NCBI GenBank assembly: GCA_949299535.1
Contig: CASGAQ010000001.1
Span: 67,886 to 131,885 of the forward strand
Reading direction: 5' to 3'
DNA from: an uncultured Eubacteriales bacterium
GTDB lineage: Bacteria > Bacillota > Clostridia > Oscillospirales > CAG-272
DNA length: 64,000 bases
Positions within the stretch are counted from its first letter, which is position 1, and each line of letters begins with the position of its first letter. This document shows, piece after piece, positions 25,644 through 33,928 of the stretch. The notes below the pieces were generated by a model. That model was not told the origin of the DNA and ran no database searches. It worked only from the letters and a program-made list of their open reading frames with translations. The position numbers and the translations under genes are program-made.

Positions 25644-26495
25644 ATGGTTTCTCGTGCCAAACGAACTTCCGAAAATATGGCGGTCGCGCTTTTTGCAGGG
25701 ATAATAATCCATCTGCTGTATTCGCTCGCGTCTGACAGCGCATTCAACGATACGGCTGTCGGTATTGTCATTTCTTTGGTATACGCGGTACTGTTACAGC
25801 TTGTGCCCGCGGGAGTGTTTGTCGGTATGCAAAAGCTGTCCGGATACGACAGGATAAGGGTGGAAAAACAGCCGTCGCAATCAGTTCGCAACAATGTGCT
25901 TCTTTCCGTCGCCGCTTTTTCTCTGATATTTATTTGCGGCATAATCTATTCCGCCGCTTTTCCCTCTGCCGTTACTTACAAAAACGAAAGTTTGGTTTCA
26001 GGTCTGCTCTTTATAATCAGATCGGCGGTGATACCCGCCGTTTTGGAAGAATTTCTTTACAGACATATCTTCTGCCGTGAGCTGACTGTTTACGGAAACG
26101 TTTTTGCTATCATCGGCTCTTCTTTACTGTTTGCGCTCGTTCACTATTCATATTACACTTTCCCTTATGCGTTTGTCTGCGGTCTTATTTTGGGATTTGT
26201 TTATATAAAGACCGGCTCCGTCAAATATACTGTCGGAATACATTTTATGAACAATTTCTGCTCGTATATTTTCAGCCTCTTTTCATCGGAGCTGTTATAC
26301 GGCGATTATATAAGGATTGTCGTTATAGCCGCCGTGCTTTTCATGATGCTTGCGCTGATGGCTCTGCGTATGCTGCCGCCCGATATTCGCAATAAATTTC
26401 CGTCAAAGGAATACGGCAACGTGCCTTCCTCTGTGTTCCTGACATTTCCCATGGGCATTTTTATCGTCTGCGCGGTGATACTTAATTTCCTATGA
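25644..26495 (+). CDS. CPBP-family intramembrane metalloprotease
   Basis: A 283-residue membrane protein with about eight hydrophobic segments. The glutamate motif EEFLYR (Glu135, Glu136, Arg140), His167 in FALVHYSY and His200 in GIHFMNN form the CPBP (CaaX/Abi) active site. Family members process prenylated peptides, bacteriocins or membrane proteins; the substrate here is unknown. AAGGAGG fixes the ATG at 25644 rather than a TTG upstream. The stop overlaps the tadA start as ATGA. Confidence 0.85.
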   Translation: MVSRAKRTSENMAVALFAGIIIHLLYSLASDSAFNDTAVGIVISLVYAVLLQLVPAGVFVGMQKLSGYDRIRVEKQPSQSVRNNVLLSVAAFSLIFICGIIYSAAFPSAVTYKNESLVSGLLFIIRSAVIPAVLEEFLYRHIFCRELTVYGNVFAIIGSSLLFALVHYSYYTFPYAFVCGLILGFVYIKTGSVKYTVGIHFMNNFCSYIFSLFSSELLYGDYIRIVVIAAVLFMMLALMALRMLPPDIRNKFPSKEYGNVPSSVFLTFPMGIFIVCAVILNFL

Positions 26496-27007
26496 GCATA
26501 GTAAAAGAAGATATGGAATTTTTTATGGGGCTTGCCATAGAGGAGGCTGAGAAGTCGCTTGCCCTGACTGAGGTGCCGGTGGGCGCCGTCGTCGTATGTG
26601 ACGGAGAGGTCATCGCCTCGGCGCACAATACGCGCGAGACGGAAAAGAACGCCGTTCATCATGCGGAAATACTCGCCATATCAGCTGCCTGCCAAAAGCT
26701 GGGCGGCTGGCGACTGCATAAATGCGACATTTATGTGACTTTGGAGCCGTGCCCGATGTGCGCCGGCGCCATAGTAAATTCCAGAATAAAGCGCGTGATA
26801 TTCGGAGCGCGTGATACGAAGGCGGGAGCTTTCGGCTCGGTGCTTGATATGAACTCATTTCCCTTGAACCATAAGCCGGAGATAATATCCGGAGTAAGGC
26901 AGGAGGAATGTGCGAATATGCTCTCGGAGTTCTTCCGCGAGCTTCGCCTTATAAGGAAAAATAATTCCGACAAAAAAATCAAATATTCCTCAGACAAAGA
27001 GGATTAA
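26492..27007 (+). CDS. tadA: tRNA-specific adenosine deaminase TadA
   Basis: A 171-residue zinc deaminase that turns A34 of tRNA-Arg(ACG) into inosine. The zinc/catalytic motifs are HAEI with His57 and Glu59 and PCPMCAGA with Cys87 and Cys90. VPVGAVVV and GARDTKAGAFGS are also typical. The start overlaps the CPBP stop by four bases. The C-terminus has about 20 extra lysine-rich residues. Confidence 0.93.
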   Translation: MSIVKEDMEFFMGLAIEEAEKSLALTEVPVGAVVVCDGEVIASAHNTRETEKNAVHHAEILAISAACQKLGGWRLHKCDIYVTLEPCPMCAGAIVNSRIKRVIFGARDTKAGAFGSVLDMNSFPLNHKPEIISGVRQEECANMLSEFFRELRLIRKNNSDKKIKYSSDKED

Positions 27008-27065
27008 TTTGTATAAACTTGAATAAATTCGCAAAAAACAGACGCAAAAATGACTTAAAATGCAT

Positions 27066-27094
27066 TTGACTTTTATGTTATACTGTGCTATACT
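27066..27094 (+). promoter_or_regulatory. Promoter of the DUF3048 lipoprotein gene
   Basis: TTGACT 27066-27071, 17-base spacer, TATACT 27089-27094. Between it and the gene, CTTCCTT (about 27115) and AAGGAAG (about 27158) can pair, giving the leader a long imperfect hairpin. Confidence 0.7.
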
Positions 27095-27213
27095 TGTCTT
27101 GCGAATAAAAAAATCTTCCTTTATCGTTTAACTGCTTTTTTCGTACGGTAAAGGACAAGGAAGTTTTCGTTGCCGAAAGTGCTAACGAAATAAAAACATA
27201 AGGAGTGAAAAAA

Positions 27214-28503
27214 ATGAAAAAAGAACTCAGAAGAATTGCCCTCATTTTTGCTGTTTTGTTCGTGTTTATGACGACAAGCCTGTTTTTGTTGTCATGCGGC
27301 GGCGAAGGTTCGTCGACAACCACAAAGAACCCGCTCATCCCCAATATCAGCAGCACCGGCACCGTTTCCACAGAATCTACTTCCGCCACATCGTCCGGTA
27401 CGGCAAACACAGACAATACAACGTCTGTTCCCGTTGATCCCGGCGAAGGAAATTACATAAATCCTCTTACCGGACTTAAGACAACATACAACTCTTCCTC
27501 CAAACGTCCTGTTGCCATCGTAGTGGACAACGTAGGCGTTGCTCTTGATCACCAGTCGGGGCTTAACCAGGCGGACGTGCTTTATGAAGCTCTCGTTGCT
27601 CCCGGCATTACGCGTTTTCTCATGGTAGTTTCCGACTATACTGACCTTCAGGACGTATGTAACGTACGTTCCGCAAGAGTTTATCACATCGACCTTGCGG
27701 CAAACCATAACGCTGTCCTTGTTGCTCACAACGGCGAAACATGGAACGATTTCGTTTCCGTTGCATCTCAGCGTCTGGGCGGCGGCTGGAACGCAGCTTT
27801 GGGAAAAAACACATTCGGCTATGTGAATACAAAAGAAGAATACGCTTTCGGTACAAAAGAGGGTGGTCAGAAATACGGAACCATCAAATACTATACAGGC
27901 TCCTATGATTCCGGACGCACAGACCTTCAGTACGATACAATCATAACTTCAAGGGCACTTCTTGCAACGCTTCAATCCCAAACGAGCCGCTTCAACCTCT
28001 CTGGCAACACTCACATCGGATCTACGACTCTCTCTCTCAAATTTATCGCGGCAGGCACTTCCAAAAATATGGACGGCGCTTCAAGCGCTTCCAATGTGAG
28101 ACTCAACTTCACTATGAACAACTATGCCGGCGACAAGAACGTTTCCTATTCTTACCAAGACGGCAAATACTACCGTTATCAGGACAACGTAGCTCACGTT
28201 GATTCCGTTACAAATGAACAGCTCTCCTGCACGAACCTTATCACTCTCTTTACCGACGTTCAGAACAACAAGAGCGGCCTTTCCGAAGATCCCAACGTAA
28301 CGACGATGAGAACGACAGGTACGGGTACAGGCTACTACTTCCACGGCGGCAAGTGCATAAAAATCAACTGGAGCAAATCTACATGGGATTCCGCTCTCAT
28401 TCTCACGACGGAAGACGGTCAGGAGCTCACACTTGCTTGCGGCAACACTCATATTGCGTATCTTAACAACACGGATATTTCTGAGTCTGTAAGCTTCAAC
28501 TGA
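27214..28503 (+). CDS. DUF3048-domain lipoprotein (YerB-like)
   Basis: A 429-residue exported lipoprotein. The signal peptide ends with the lipobox LLSC and Cys28 is the lipidation site. A Ser/Thr-rich linker to about residue 75 precedes the two DUF3048 halves, recognisable by RPVAIVVDNVGVALDHQSGLNQADVLYEALV and NVRSARVYHIDLA. B. subtilis YerB is the best-known relative; the function is not settled. The ATG at 27214 has AGGAG eight bases upstream; a GTG at 27205 abuts that site and is unlikely. Confidence 0.85.
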   Translation: MKKELRRIALIFAVLFVFMTTSLFLLSCGGEGSSTTTKNPLIPNISSTGTVSTESTSATSSGTANTDNTTSVPVDPGEGNYINPLTGLKTTYNSSSKRPVAIVVDNVGVALDHQSGLNQADVLYEALVAPGITRFLMVVSDYTDLQDVCNVRSARVYHIDLAANHNAVLVAHNGETWNDFVSVASQRLGGGWNAALGKNTFGYVNTKEEYAFGTKEGGQKYGTIKYYTGSYDSGRTDLQYDTIITSRALLATLQSQTSRFNLSGNTHIGSTTLSLKFIAAGTSKNMDGASSASNVRLNFTMNNYAGDKNVSYSYQDGKYYRYQDNVAHVDSVTNEQLSCTNLITLFTDVQNNKSGLSEDPNVTTMRTTGTGTGYYFHGGKCIKINWSKSTWDSALILTTEDGQELTLACGNTHIAYLNNTDISESVSFN

Positions 28504-28532
28504 AAAATAAAATAACGGAACAACGAAACCAA

Positions 28533-28575
28533 AAAAGGCGTCTTGTCTGCAAAAGCGGATAAGACACCTTTTTCT
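28533..28575 (+). terminator. Terminator after the DUF3048 gene
   Basis: AAAGGcGTCTTGTC pairs with GATAAGACaCCTTT across a ten-base loop and is followed by a long T-rich run. Confidence 0.75.
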
Positions 28576-28686
28576 TTTTTTCATTGCACTGTCTTTTTTC
28601 TTTGCTTTTCAAGCAATAATATGATAGAATATCATTGTAATATTTTTATAGATACCGCAGACTCAACATTTCGGAGGAATATTTTT

Positions 28687-31212
28687 ATGAAAAAGCTTCT
28701 CGCCGTCGACGGAAATTCAATACTCAACCGTGCGTTTTACGGCGTGCGTCCGCTTTCCACCGCGGACGGACTGCCGACTAACGCCATATACGGCATGATA
28801 AATATAATCGACCGACACTTTCGTGAACTTCAGCCGGAGTATTTCGCTGTCGCGTTCGATATGAGGGCGCCGACGTTCCGCCACAAGGCATATTCGGAGT
28901 ATAAAGCCAACCGTCACGGAATGCCGGAGGAGCTTGCCGTTCAGCGCCCGTATGCGGTAGAGTGTATGTCGGCGCTCGGCGCACGCTGTATAGAGAAAGA
29001 GGGTTTTGAAGCCGACGATATACTCGGCACTCTTGCGGCTATGGGAGAAGCGGAGGGAGATACTCAGGTCTATATACTTACCGGCGACCGCGATTCGCTC
29101 CAGCTCATAAGCGATAAGACGAGCGTTATACTCGCAACAAATGCGGAGCCGTTGTTTTTTGATACGGAGGCTTTCAAGGAAAAATACGGTATACTTCCTA
29201 CGCAGTATGTCGATGTAAAGGCGCTTATGGGCGACTCGTCGGACAATATTCCGGGCGTTAAGGGAATAGGAGAAAAGACGGCGTTAAAGCTCATATCCGA
29301 ATACGGAAGCCTTGACGGTCTGTACGACGGTATAGAGGAAAAAAAGATAGCTCCTGCGGCAAAAGCAAAAATGATAGACGGAAAGGATTCGGCTTATATG
29401 TCGCGTTTTCTTGCCGCAATAAAATGCGATGTGGAACTCGAAATCGGAATGGACGATATCGCGTTCAAAGGCTTTGACGTGGATAAGCTTCATGAACTTT
29501 TTGTGCGCCTTGAATTTACGAAGTTCATAAAAAAATTCGGAGTTGAGCAAGGCGGCGGTTTCCGAACCGCGGAACCGCGGGACGTGTGCTTTGAACGCGC
29601 TGACGGCGGCGCGGGACTTATGGATAAAGAAAAGAGATATTCGGCGGCGTTCGATTTTGAAAGCGACCGCGTCTGCTTCTGCGACGGCGCGCGTGTTTTT
29701 TCCGACGATATATCATCGGCGCTCCCGTACCTTTCCGACAAAGAGAGGAATATTGTCGTACATGACGCCAAAGCGCTTTACCATGAGCTTTCACGCCGCG
29801 GCTTCGATTTTGCTTCCTGCCGCGACGACGTCATGCTTATGGGATATGTCGCCGCAGTCAGCGAAAATGATTTTTCACTTGATAAGATGACGTCGCGGCT
29901 CTACGGCAAGACCGCTTTGGACTGCGAAGAAAAAGCGTTTTATATATATAAGCTGTACGAAGACCTCTTGCGCGAGCTTGAAGCGAGCGGACAGCGAGAG
30001 TTGTATGAAAAGATAGAGTTTCCCTTGGCACGCGTGCTGTTCGGCATGGAAAAAGAAGGATTCTATGTCAACACGAAAGAGCTTCGGGAGTTTTCCGCAA
30101 AGTTGTCTGCAATGATAGATGAGCACGGCGAGAGGATATATATGTTTGCGGGAGAAAGCTTCAATATAAACTCGCCCAAGCAGCTCGGACATATACTTTT
30201 CGACGTGCTGGGACTTCCCGCCGTTAAAAAAACGAAAAGAGGATATTCGACCGACGCGGAGGTCATGGAAAAACTGCGTCCTTACCACCCTATCATAGGA
30301 GAGATACTCGAATACCGCAAAGTGGCAAAACTGAAAAGCACATACGCGGACGGACTTCTTGCGGCGGCGGATGAATGCGGCAGAGTACACACCTCGTTTA
30401 AGCAGGCTCTTACTGCAACGGGCAGACTTTCTTCAACGGAGCCGAATCTTCAGAATATCCCCATCAAAACGGAACTGGGACGCGAAATGCGTAAATTTTT
30501 TGCTGCTGGAAAAGATGGATATATGCTTATTGACGCGGACTATTCTCAAATCGAGCTGCGTCTTCTTGCGGCAATCTCGGGCGATGAGGCGATGATAGGC
30601 GCGTTTTCTCGCGGAGAGGATATCCATACGGCGACTGCAATGAAGATTTTCGGAGTGAAAGCGGATGAAGTTACCGTTGAGCTGAGAAAAAGAGCGAAAG
30701 CGATAAATTTCGGTATAGTTTACGGTATGGGAGCGTTTTCTCTTGCGGGAGATCTTAATATATCTCTTGCGGCGGCGAAAGAATATATTTCGGGATATAT
30801 GAAAAATTATCCCATGGTAAAAAAATATCTTTCCGATATTGTGGATCAGGCGAAAAAAGACGGATTTGTAACGACTCTTCTCGGCAGGAGACGATATATA
30901 AAAGAGCTTTCTTCCAAGAAAAAAACAGAGGTCGCATTCGGCGAGCGCGTTGCGATGAACAGCCCCATACAGGGAAGCGCGGCGGATATAATCAAGCTTG
31001 CTATGGTCAATATCGAAAAGAGACTGCGGGATAACGGGTTTGATGCAAAAATCATTATGCAGGTACATGACGAGCTTATAATAGAATCAAACGAAAACTG
31101 CTGCGAGCAGGTGCGCGAACTGCTCGTGTCGGAGATGGAGAATGCCGTTGCGCTTCCGGTAAAGCTTGCCGCGGAAGTTGGCGTCGGAAAAACATGGTTT
31201 GACGCAAAATAA
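28687..31212 (+). CDS. polA: DNA polymerase I
   Basis: An 841-residue repair and lagging-strand polymerase. Residues 1-290 are the 5'-3' exonuclease (LLAVDGNSILNRAFYG, GDSSDNIPGVKGIGEKTA). About 310-450 occupy the place of the 3'-5' exonuclease but are short and keep only a DFE-like trace, with HDAK where an Asn-x3-Asp is needed, so proofreading is probably lost. The polymerase has motif A DADYSQIELR, motif B KRAKAINFGIVYGMG and motif C QVHDEL. GGAGG before 28687 fixes the start; a longer in-frame extension lies over the upstream terminator and is rejected. Confidence 0.96.
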   Translation: MKKLLAVDGNSILNRAFYGVRPLSTADGLPTNAIYGMINIIDRHFRELQPEYFAVAFDMRAPTFRHKAYSEYKANRHGMPEELAVQRPYAVECMSALGARCIEKEGFEADDILGTLAAMGEAEGDTQVYILTGDRDSLQLISDKTSVILATNAEPLFFDTEAFKEKYGILPTQYVDVKALMGDSSDNIPGVKGIGEKTALKLISEYGSLDGLYDGIEEKKIAPAAKAKMIDGKDSAYMSRFLAAIKCDVELEIGMDDIAFKGFDVDKLHELFVRLEFTKFIKKFGVEQGGGFRTAEPRDVCFERADGGAGLMDKEKRYSAAFDFESDRVCFCDGARVFSDDISSALPYLSDKERNIVVHDAKALYHELSRRGFDFASCRDDVMLMGYVAAVSENDFSLDKMTSRLYGKTALDCEEKAFYIYKLYEDLLRELEASGQRELYEKIEFPLARVLFGMEKEGFYVNTKELREFSAKLSAMIDEHGERIYMFAGESFNINSPKQLGHILFDVLGLPAVKKTKRGYSTDAEVMEKLRPYHPIIGEILEYRKVAKLKSTYADGLLAAADECGRVHTSFKQALTATGRLSSTEPNLQNIPIKTELGREMRKFFAAGKDGYMLIDADYSQIELRLLAAISGDEAMIGAFSRGEDIHTATAMKIFGVKADEVTVELRKRAKAINFGIVYGMGAFSLAGDLNISLAAAKEYISGYMKNYPMVKKYLSDIVDQAKKDGFVTTLLGRRRYIKELSSKKKTEVAFGERVAMNSPIQGSAADIIKLAMVNIEKRLRDNGFDAKIIMQVHDELIIESNENCCEQVRELLVSEMENAVALPVKLAAEVGVGKTWFDAK

Positions 31213-31351
31213 GGCATAAAACGACAAAAAAAGAAAAACACTAAAGTCAGACGGAAAAAACGAGAAAAGGAGCTGCTTTTGCAAGACGGGATATTCCGCA
31301 TGCAAAGCTCGCTCTGACCTCGCTGTTTTCCCTCGAAACGGAGGTGTTTTT

Positions 31352-31879
31352 TTGCTTAAAAACGATAATGATAAAAAATACGCCGTGTTTGCGTCCGTGC
31401 TTGCCTTGATACTTTTGACTCTTGTTTCGTGCGGAAGGCAAATGCAGGCGGAAAAATTGACCGGAGGGGCGCATGATGTCGCTTTTCGCATATATAAGGC
31501 GGCGGGAGAGGACAGCTCTGGCGTGTACGAGGAGGCGCTGAACACGGAGAACTCGTATATCTTCGGGATAGCGGAAGATGATCTGTTAAACGATGTGGAG
31601 GAAGCCTCGGTGTTTCGTCCCTCTGCGCTTGCAGGCGGCAGAGCGCTGTGTGTTATAGTTGCCAAGGATGAAACGGCGGCGGAACGACTTTACTCCAAGC
31701 TGTACGAGGAGTATGACTGGGCGCCGTGCGACCCCGCAGACAGCATGGCTTTTATGAGGTTCGGAAGATATGTCGTAACGGTAAAAGATGAGCATGAACA
31801 GACCGCAAAACTCTGCCGAGCATTTTCCGCCGTTTCGGACGGCGGAGCGGTAGTCAGATTTTCCGAGAATCCCATGTAG
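31352..31879 (+). CDS. DUF4358-like lipoprotein
   Basis: A 175-residue lipoprotein with lipobox LVSC (Cys27). The body contains NSYIFGIAEDDL, GRALCVIVAKDETAAERLYSKLYEEYDW and FGRYVVTVKD, resembling clostridial DUF4358 proteins, whose role is unknown. It starts with TTG: GGAGG lies about eight bases before TTG 31352 and no in-frame ATG occurs before the signal peptide. It follows polA by 139 bp. Confidence 0.65.
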   Translation: MLKNDNDKKYAVFASVLALILLTLVSCGRQMQAEKLTGGAHDVAFRIYKAAGEDSSGVYEEALNTENSYIFGIAEDDLLNDVEEASVFRPSALAGGRALCVIVAKDETAAERLYSKLYEEYDWAPCDPADSMAFMRFGRYVVTVKDEHEQTAKLCRAFSAVSDGGAVVRFSENPM

Positions 31880-31939
31880 TTTTTTTCGGCGGAAAGTATG
31901 TTAAAATATATCTTTTCATCGGAAATATGCGGCGTTTTC

Positions 31940-31968
31940 TTGAAATAAGAGGCGTTTTATGATAAAAT
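31940..31968 (+). promoter_or_regulatory. Promoter of the AraC-type regulator
   Basis: TTGAAA 31940-31945, 17-base spacer, TAAAAT 31963-31968. About 165 bp of leader follow, with G/C-rich inverted repeats near 32000-32020. Confidence 0.6.
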
Positions 31969-32133
31969 AACAAAAAGCAGATTCGAAACGGCGCGCGCCG
32001 GATTTATTTTCGGCGGCGCGGTTTTCGCTTTTGGACGGTATTCGGTATAAAAATATACGGCGTTTTGCTTTTCCTACGGAAACGGATATCATCTCCGAAT
32101 CAATATAAATAAAAAGAAAAGGCGATTGGGGCC

Positions 32134-32964
32134 ATGAATATAAGCGAAGTAAAACCCGAAAATAATATAAGCGTAAAGTATGCCTGCGCGGGAAAGACCG
32201 AGTACGAGAGCGGAAAAGAATTTTCCGGCGTGAAGCTTCCGTTCGAGATGTTCGTTGCCGCCGAAAACGGCGCTGCAAATGTATATATCGGTGATAACAG
32301 CTTTTTGCTTGGCGAGGGCGAGGCTGTCCTTATCCCGTGCGACACGGAATACCGTATAGAGGCCAAAGAGAAAAGCTCCTTATTTTATATGGGATTTGAA
32401 GCGCGCATATTTACTGTGCTCCGCATATTTTCTCTTTTTGATTATCCCTTGTTTTACGGCAGGGAAAGCGGTATATTCGGTATATGCTCCGAAATTGCCG
32501 AAATGAGAGATGAAAACGCTTTTACAAGCACTCGTCTTGAGAACGCGCTGAGGACTGTTTCTCTTATCCATTCCGCCGTATATGCCGTCGCGCAAAAGAG
32601 CCTGACTCTTGAAAAGGCAAATGCCGTGATGAACGGATTTTCCTCTCTTTCGGACGTGCTTTCTTACGTAGGCGCTCATCTTTCCGACGGCATAATGCAG
32701 GAAACGCTTGCGGGGATAGCGGGACTTTCTCCCGACTCTTTTTACCGCGAGTTCAAAAAAGTTCTCGGCGTATCCCCCAAAGACTACATAATCTCAGAGC
32801 GTCTGCGCCGAGCGAGAGCCATGCTTGTGCTTACTGAATTTTCCGTCGGAGAAGTTTCCTCTTTGGTCGGATATGACAACCAGTTCTATTTCAGCGGACT
32901 TTTCAGCAAAAAATACGGTGTTTCTCCCACGGGATATAAAAAAAGCACCGCGAAGATAATCTGA
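32134..32964 (+). CDS. AraC-family transcriptional regulator
   Basis: A 276-residue regulator. The N-terminal half (about 1-110) is a cupin-like sensor domain (GEGEAVLIPCDTEYRIEA). The C-terminal 100 residues are the double HTH: LAGIAGLSPDSFYREFKKVLGVSPKDYI, then VSSLVGYDNQFYFSGLFSKKYGVSPTGYKK, the standard AraC signature. The ligand is unknown. No polysaccharide or sugar operon is adjacent, so its target is not obvious. The start has GGGG with weak complementarity. Confidence 0.85.
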   Translation: MNISEVKPENNISVKYACAGKTEYESGKEFSGVKLPFEMFVAAENGAANVYIGDNSFLLGEGEAVLIPCDTEYRIEAKEKSSLFYMGFEARIFTVLRIFSLFDYPLFYGRESGIFGICSEIAEMRDENAFTSTRLENALRTVSLIHSAVYAVAQKSLTLEKANAVMNGFSSLSDVLSYVGAHLSDGIMQETLAGIAGLSPDSFYREFKKVLGVSPKDYIISERLRRARAMLVLTEFSVGEVSSLVGYDNQFYFSGLFSKKYGVSPTGYKKSTAKII

Positions 32965-32998
32965 ATCGGAAGCCGACAAATAATGTCGCATTTTATAC

Positions 32999-33027
32999 TT
33001 GACAAAGCAACGCATTGCGGATATAAT
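32999..33027 (+). promoter_or_regulatory. Perfect consensus promoter of the folT-folC operon
   Basis: TTGACA 32999-33004, 17-base spacer, TATAAT 33022-33027. Confidence 0.85.
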
Positions 33028-33062
33028 GTGTTATATCGTTGAAAAACGATAAAAAATATTAC

Positions 33063-33161
33063 AGAAGAGTAAAAACACGGGCGTCAAGTGCCGTCGGGAC
33101 GGGGAGTTGCCGGGCGGACGAAAGCGAAAACGCTGCGGTCCGCGTTTTGCATCCCGCTTCG
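33063..33161 (+). ncRNA. Tetrahydrofolate (THF) riboswitch
   Basis: The leader has the conserved blocks of the THF-I riboswitch in order: AGAGTA near the start, GCGTCAAGTGCC, GGGACGGGGAGTTGCC, GGACGAA, GCGGTCCGC and TGCATCCCGCTTC. The last block closes a pseudoknot with ACGGGG. The gene that follows is a folate-type ECF S component, the standard target. Binding of reduced folate should favour the expression-platform stem at 33245-33291. Confidence 0.9.
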
Positions 33162-33244
33162 TACGGCACAAGGACGAATAGATAAAACAGCCGTTTTGTG
33201 AGTGAGCGGATATTTTCGCATCGCTCAATGATATATCGGCTTTC

Positions 33245-33291
33245 ATTCCTCCTTTCCTTGCCATATGCAGCAGGGGAAGGAGGAATTTTTT
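33245..33291 (+). terminator. THF-riboswitch expression platform: terminator that also holds the folT Shine-Dalgarno
   Basis: ATTCCTCC TTTCC (33245-33258) pairs with GGAAGGAGGAAT (33274-33285), followed by seven T's. The 3' arm is the ribosome-binding site of folT, eight bases before the ATG, so the stem can stop both transcription and translation. Confidence 0.8.
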
Positions 33292-33292
33292 T

Positions 33293-33877
33293 ATGAATGA
33301 ACAACAAAAAGAAAAAAACACGCAGAAAAACATCAAAGTAGCCGTTTTCGGCAGTATTCGGATAATGGCGGTGTCCGCGCTTCTCGCGGCGGCGTCTATC
33401 GTACTGGGCAAGTACCTTGCGATAAATCCCACGTCTTTTATCCGAATAAGCTTTGAGAATCTGCCTATTTTGATGGCGGGAATATTTTTCGGACCTCTGG
33501 CGGGCGGTATCGTCGGGGCGGTGGCTGACATTATAGGCTGTTTCCTTGTGGGTTATTCCATAAATCCCGTTATTACACTCGGCGCGGTTCTTGTCGGTGT
33601 GACGTCGGGGCTCATATCCATGCTCATGTTCCGCCGTCACAGGGAATGGAGGGCAACGCCTCGTATTTTTATCCCGGTGATGAGCGCTCATATCATCGGC
33701 TCCATGATAGTAAAATCAATAGGCATGGCAATATTTTTCAACACGCCCGTTGAAACGCTTTTGTGGCGCGTGCCGCTCTATATAGTCGTGGGCGCTTTGG
33801 AAGGTTACATCATCATGCTTTTGTTAAAAAACAAAAGCTTTGTCGGTATGATAGACCGTATAGCAAACAGAAAATAA
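33293..33877 (+). CDS. folT: FolT, folate-specific ECF transporter S component
   Basis: A 194-residue membrane protein with about six hydrophobic segments. RISFENLPILMAGIFFGPLAGG followed by ADIIG is the hallmark of FolT-type S components that bind folates and dock on the shared EcfAA'T module, which is not in this window. It is the first gene after the THF riboswitch and sits 51 bp before folC, consistent with folate salvage followed by polyglutamylation. Confidence 0.9.
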   Translation: MNEQQKEKNTQKNIKVAVFGSIRIMAVSALLAAASIVLGKYLAINPTSFIRISFENLPILMAGIFFGPLAGGIVGAVADIIGCFLVGYSINPVITLGAVLVGVTSGLISMLMFRRHREWRATPRIFIPVMSAHIIGSMIVKSIGMAIFFNTPVETLLWRVPLYIVVGALEGYIIMLLLKNKSFVGMIDRIANRK

Positions 33878-33928
33878 AAAATTAAGAAGTAATTACAAAA
33901 AACAATAAACTGATAAGAAGGTAAAAAA

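Noticed and set aside
28543-28686. N-terminal extension of DNA polymerase I
   Set aside because: It runs over the upstream terminator and lacks an SD; the MKKLLAVDGN start has GGAGG and matches the family N-terminus.
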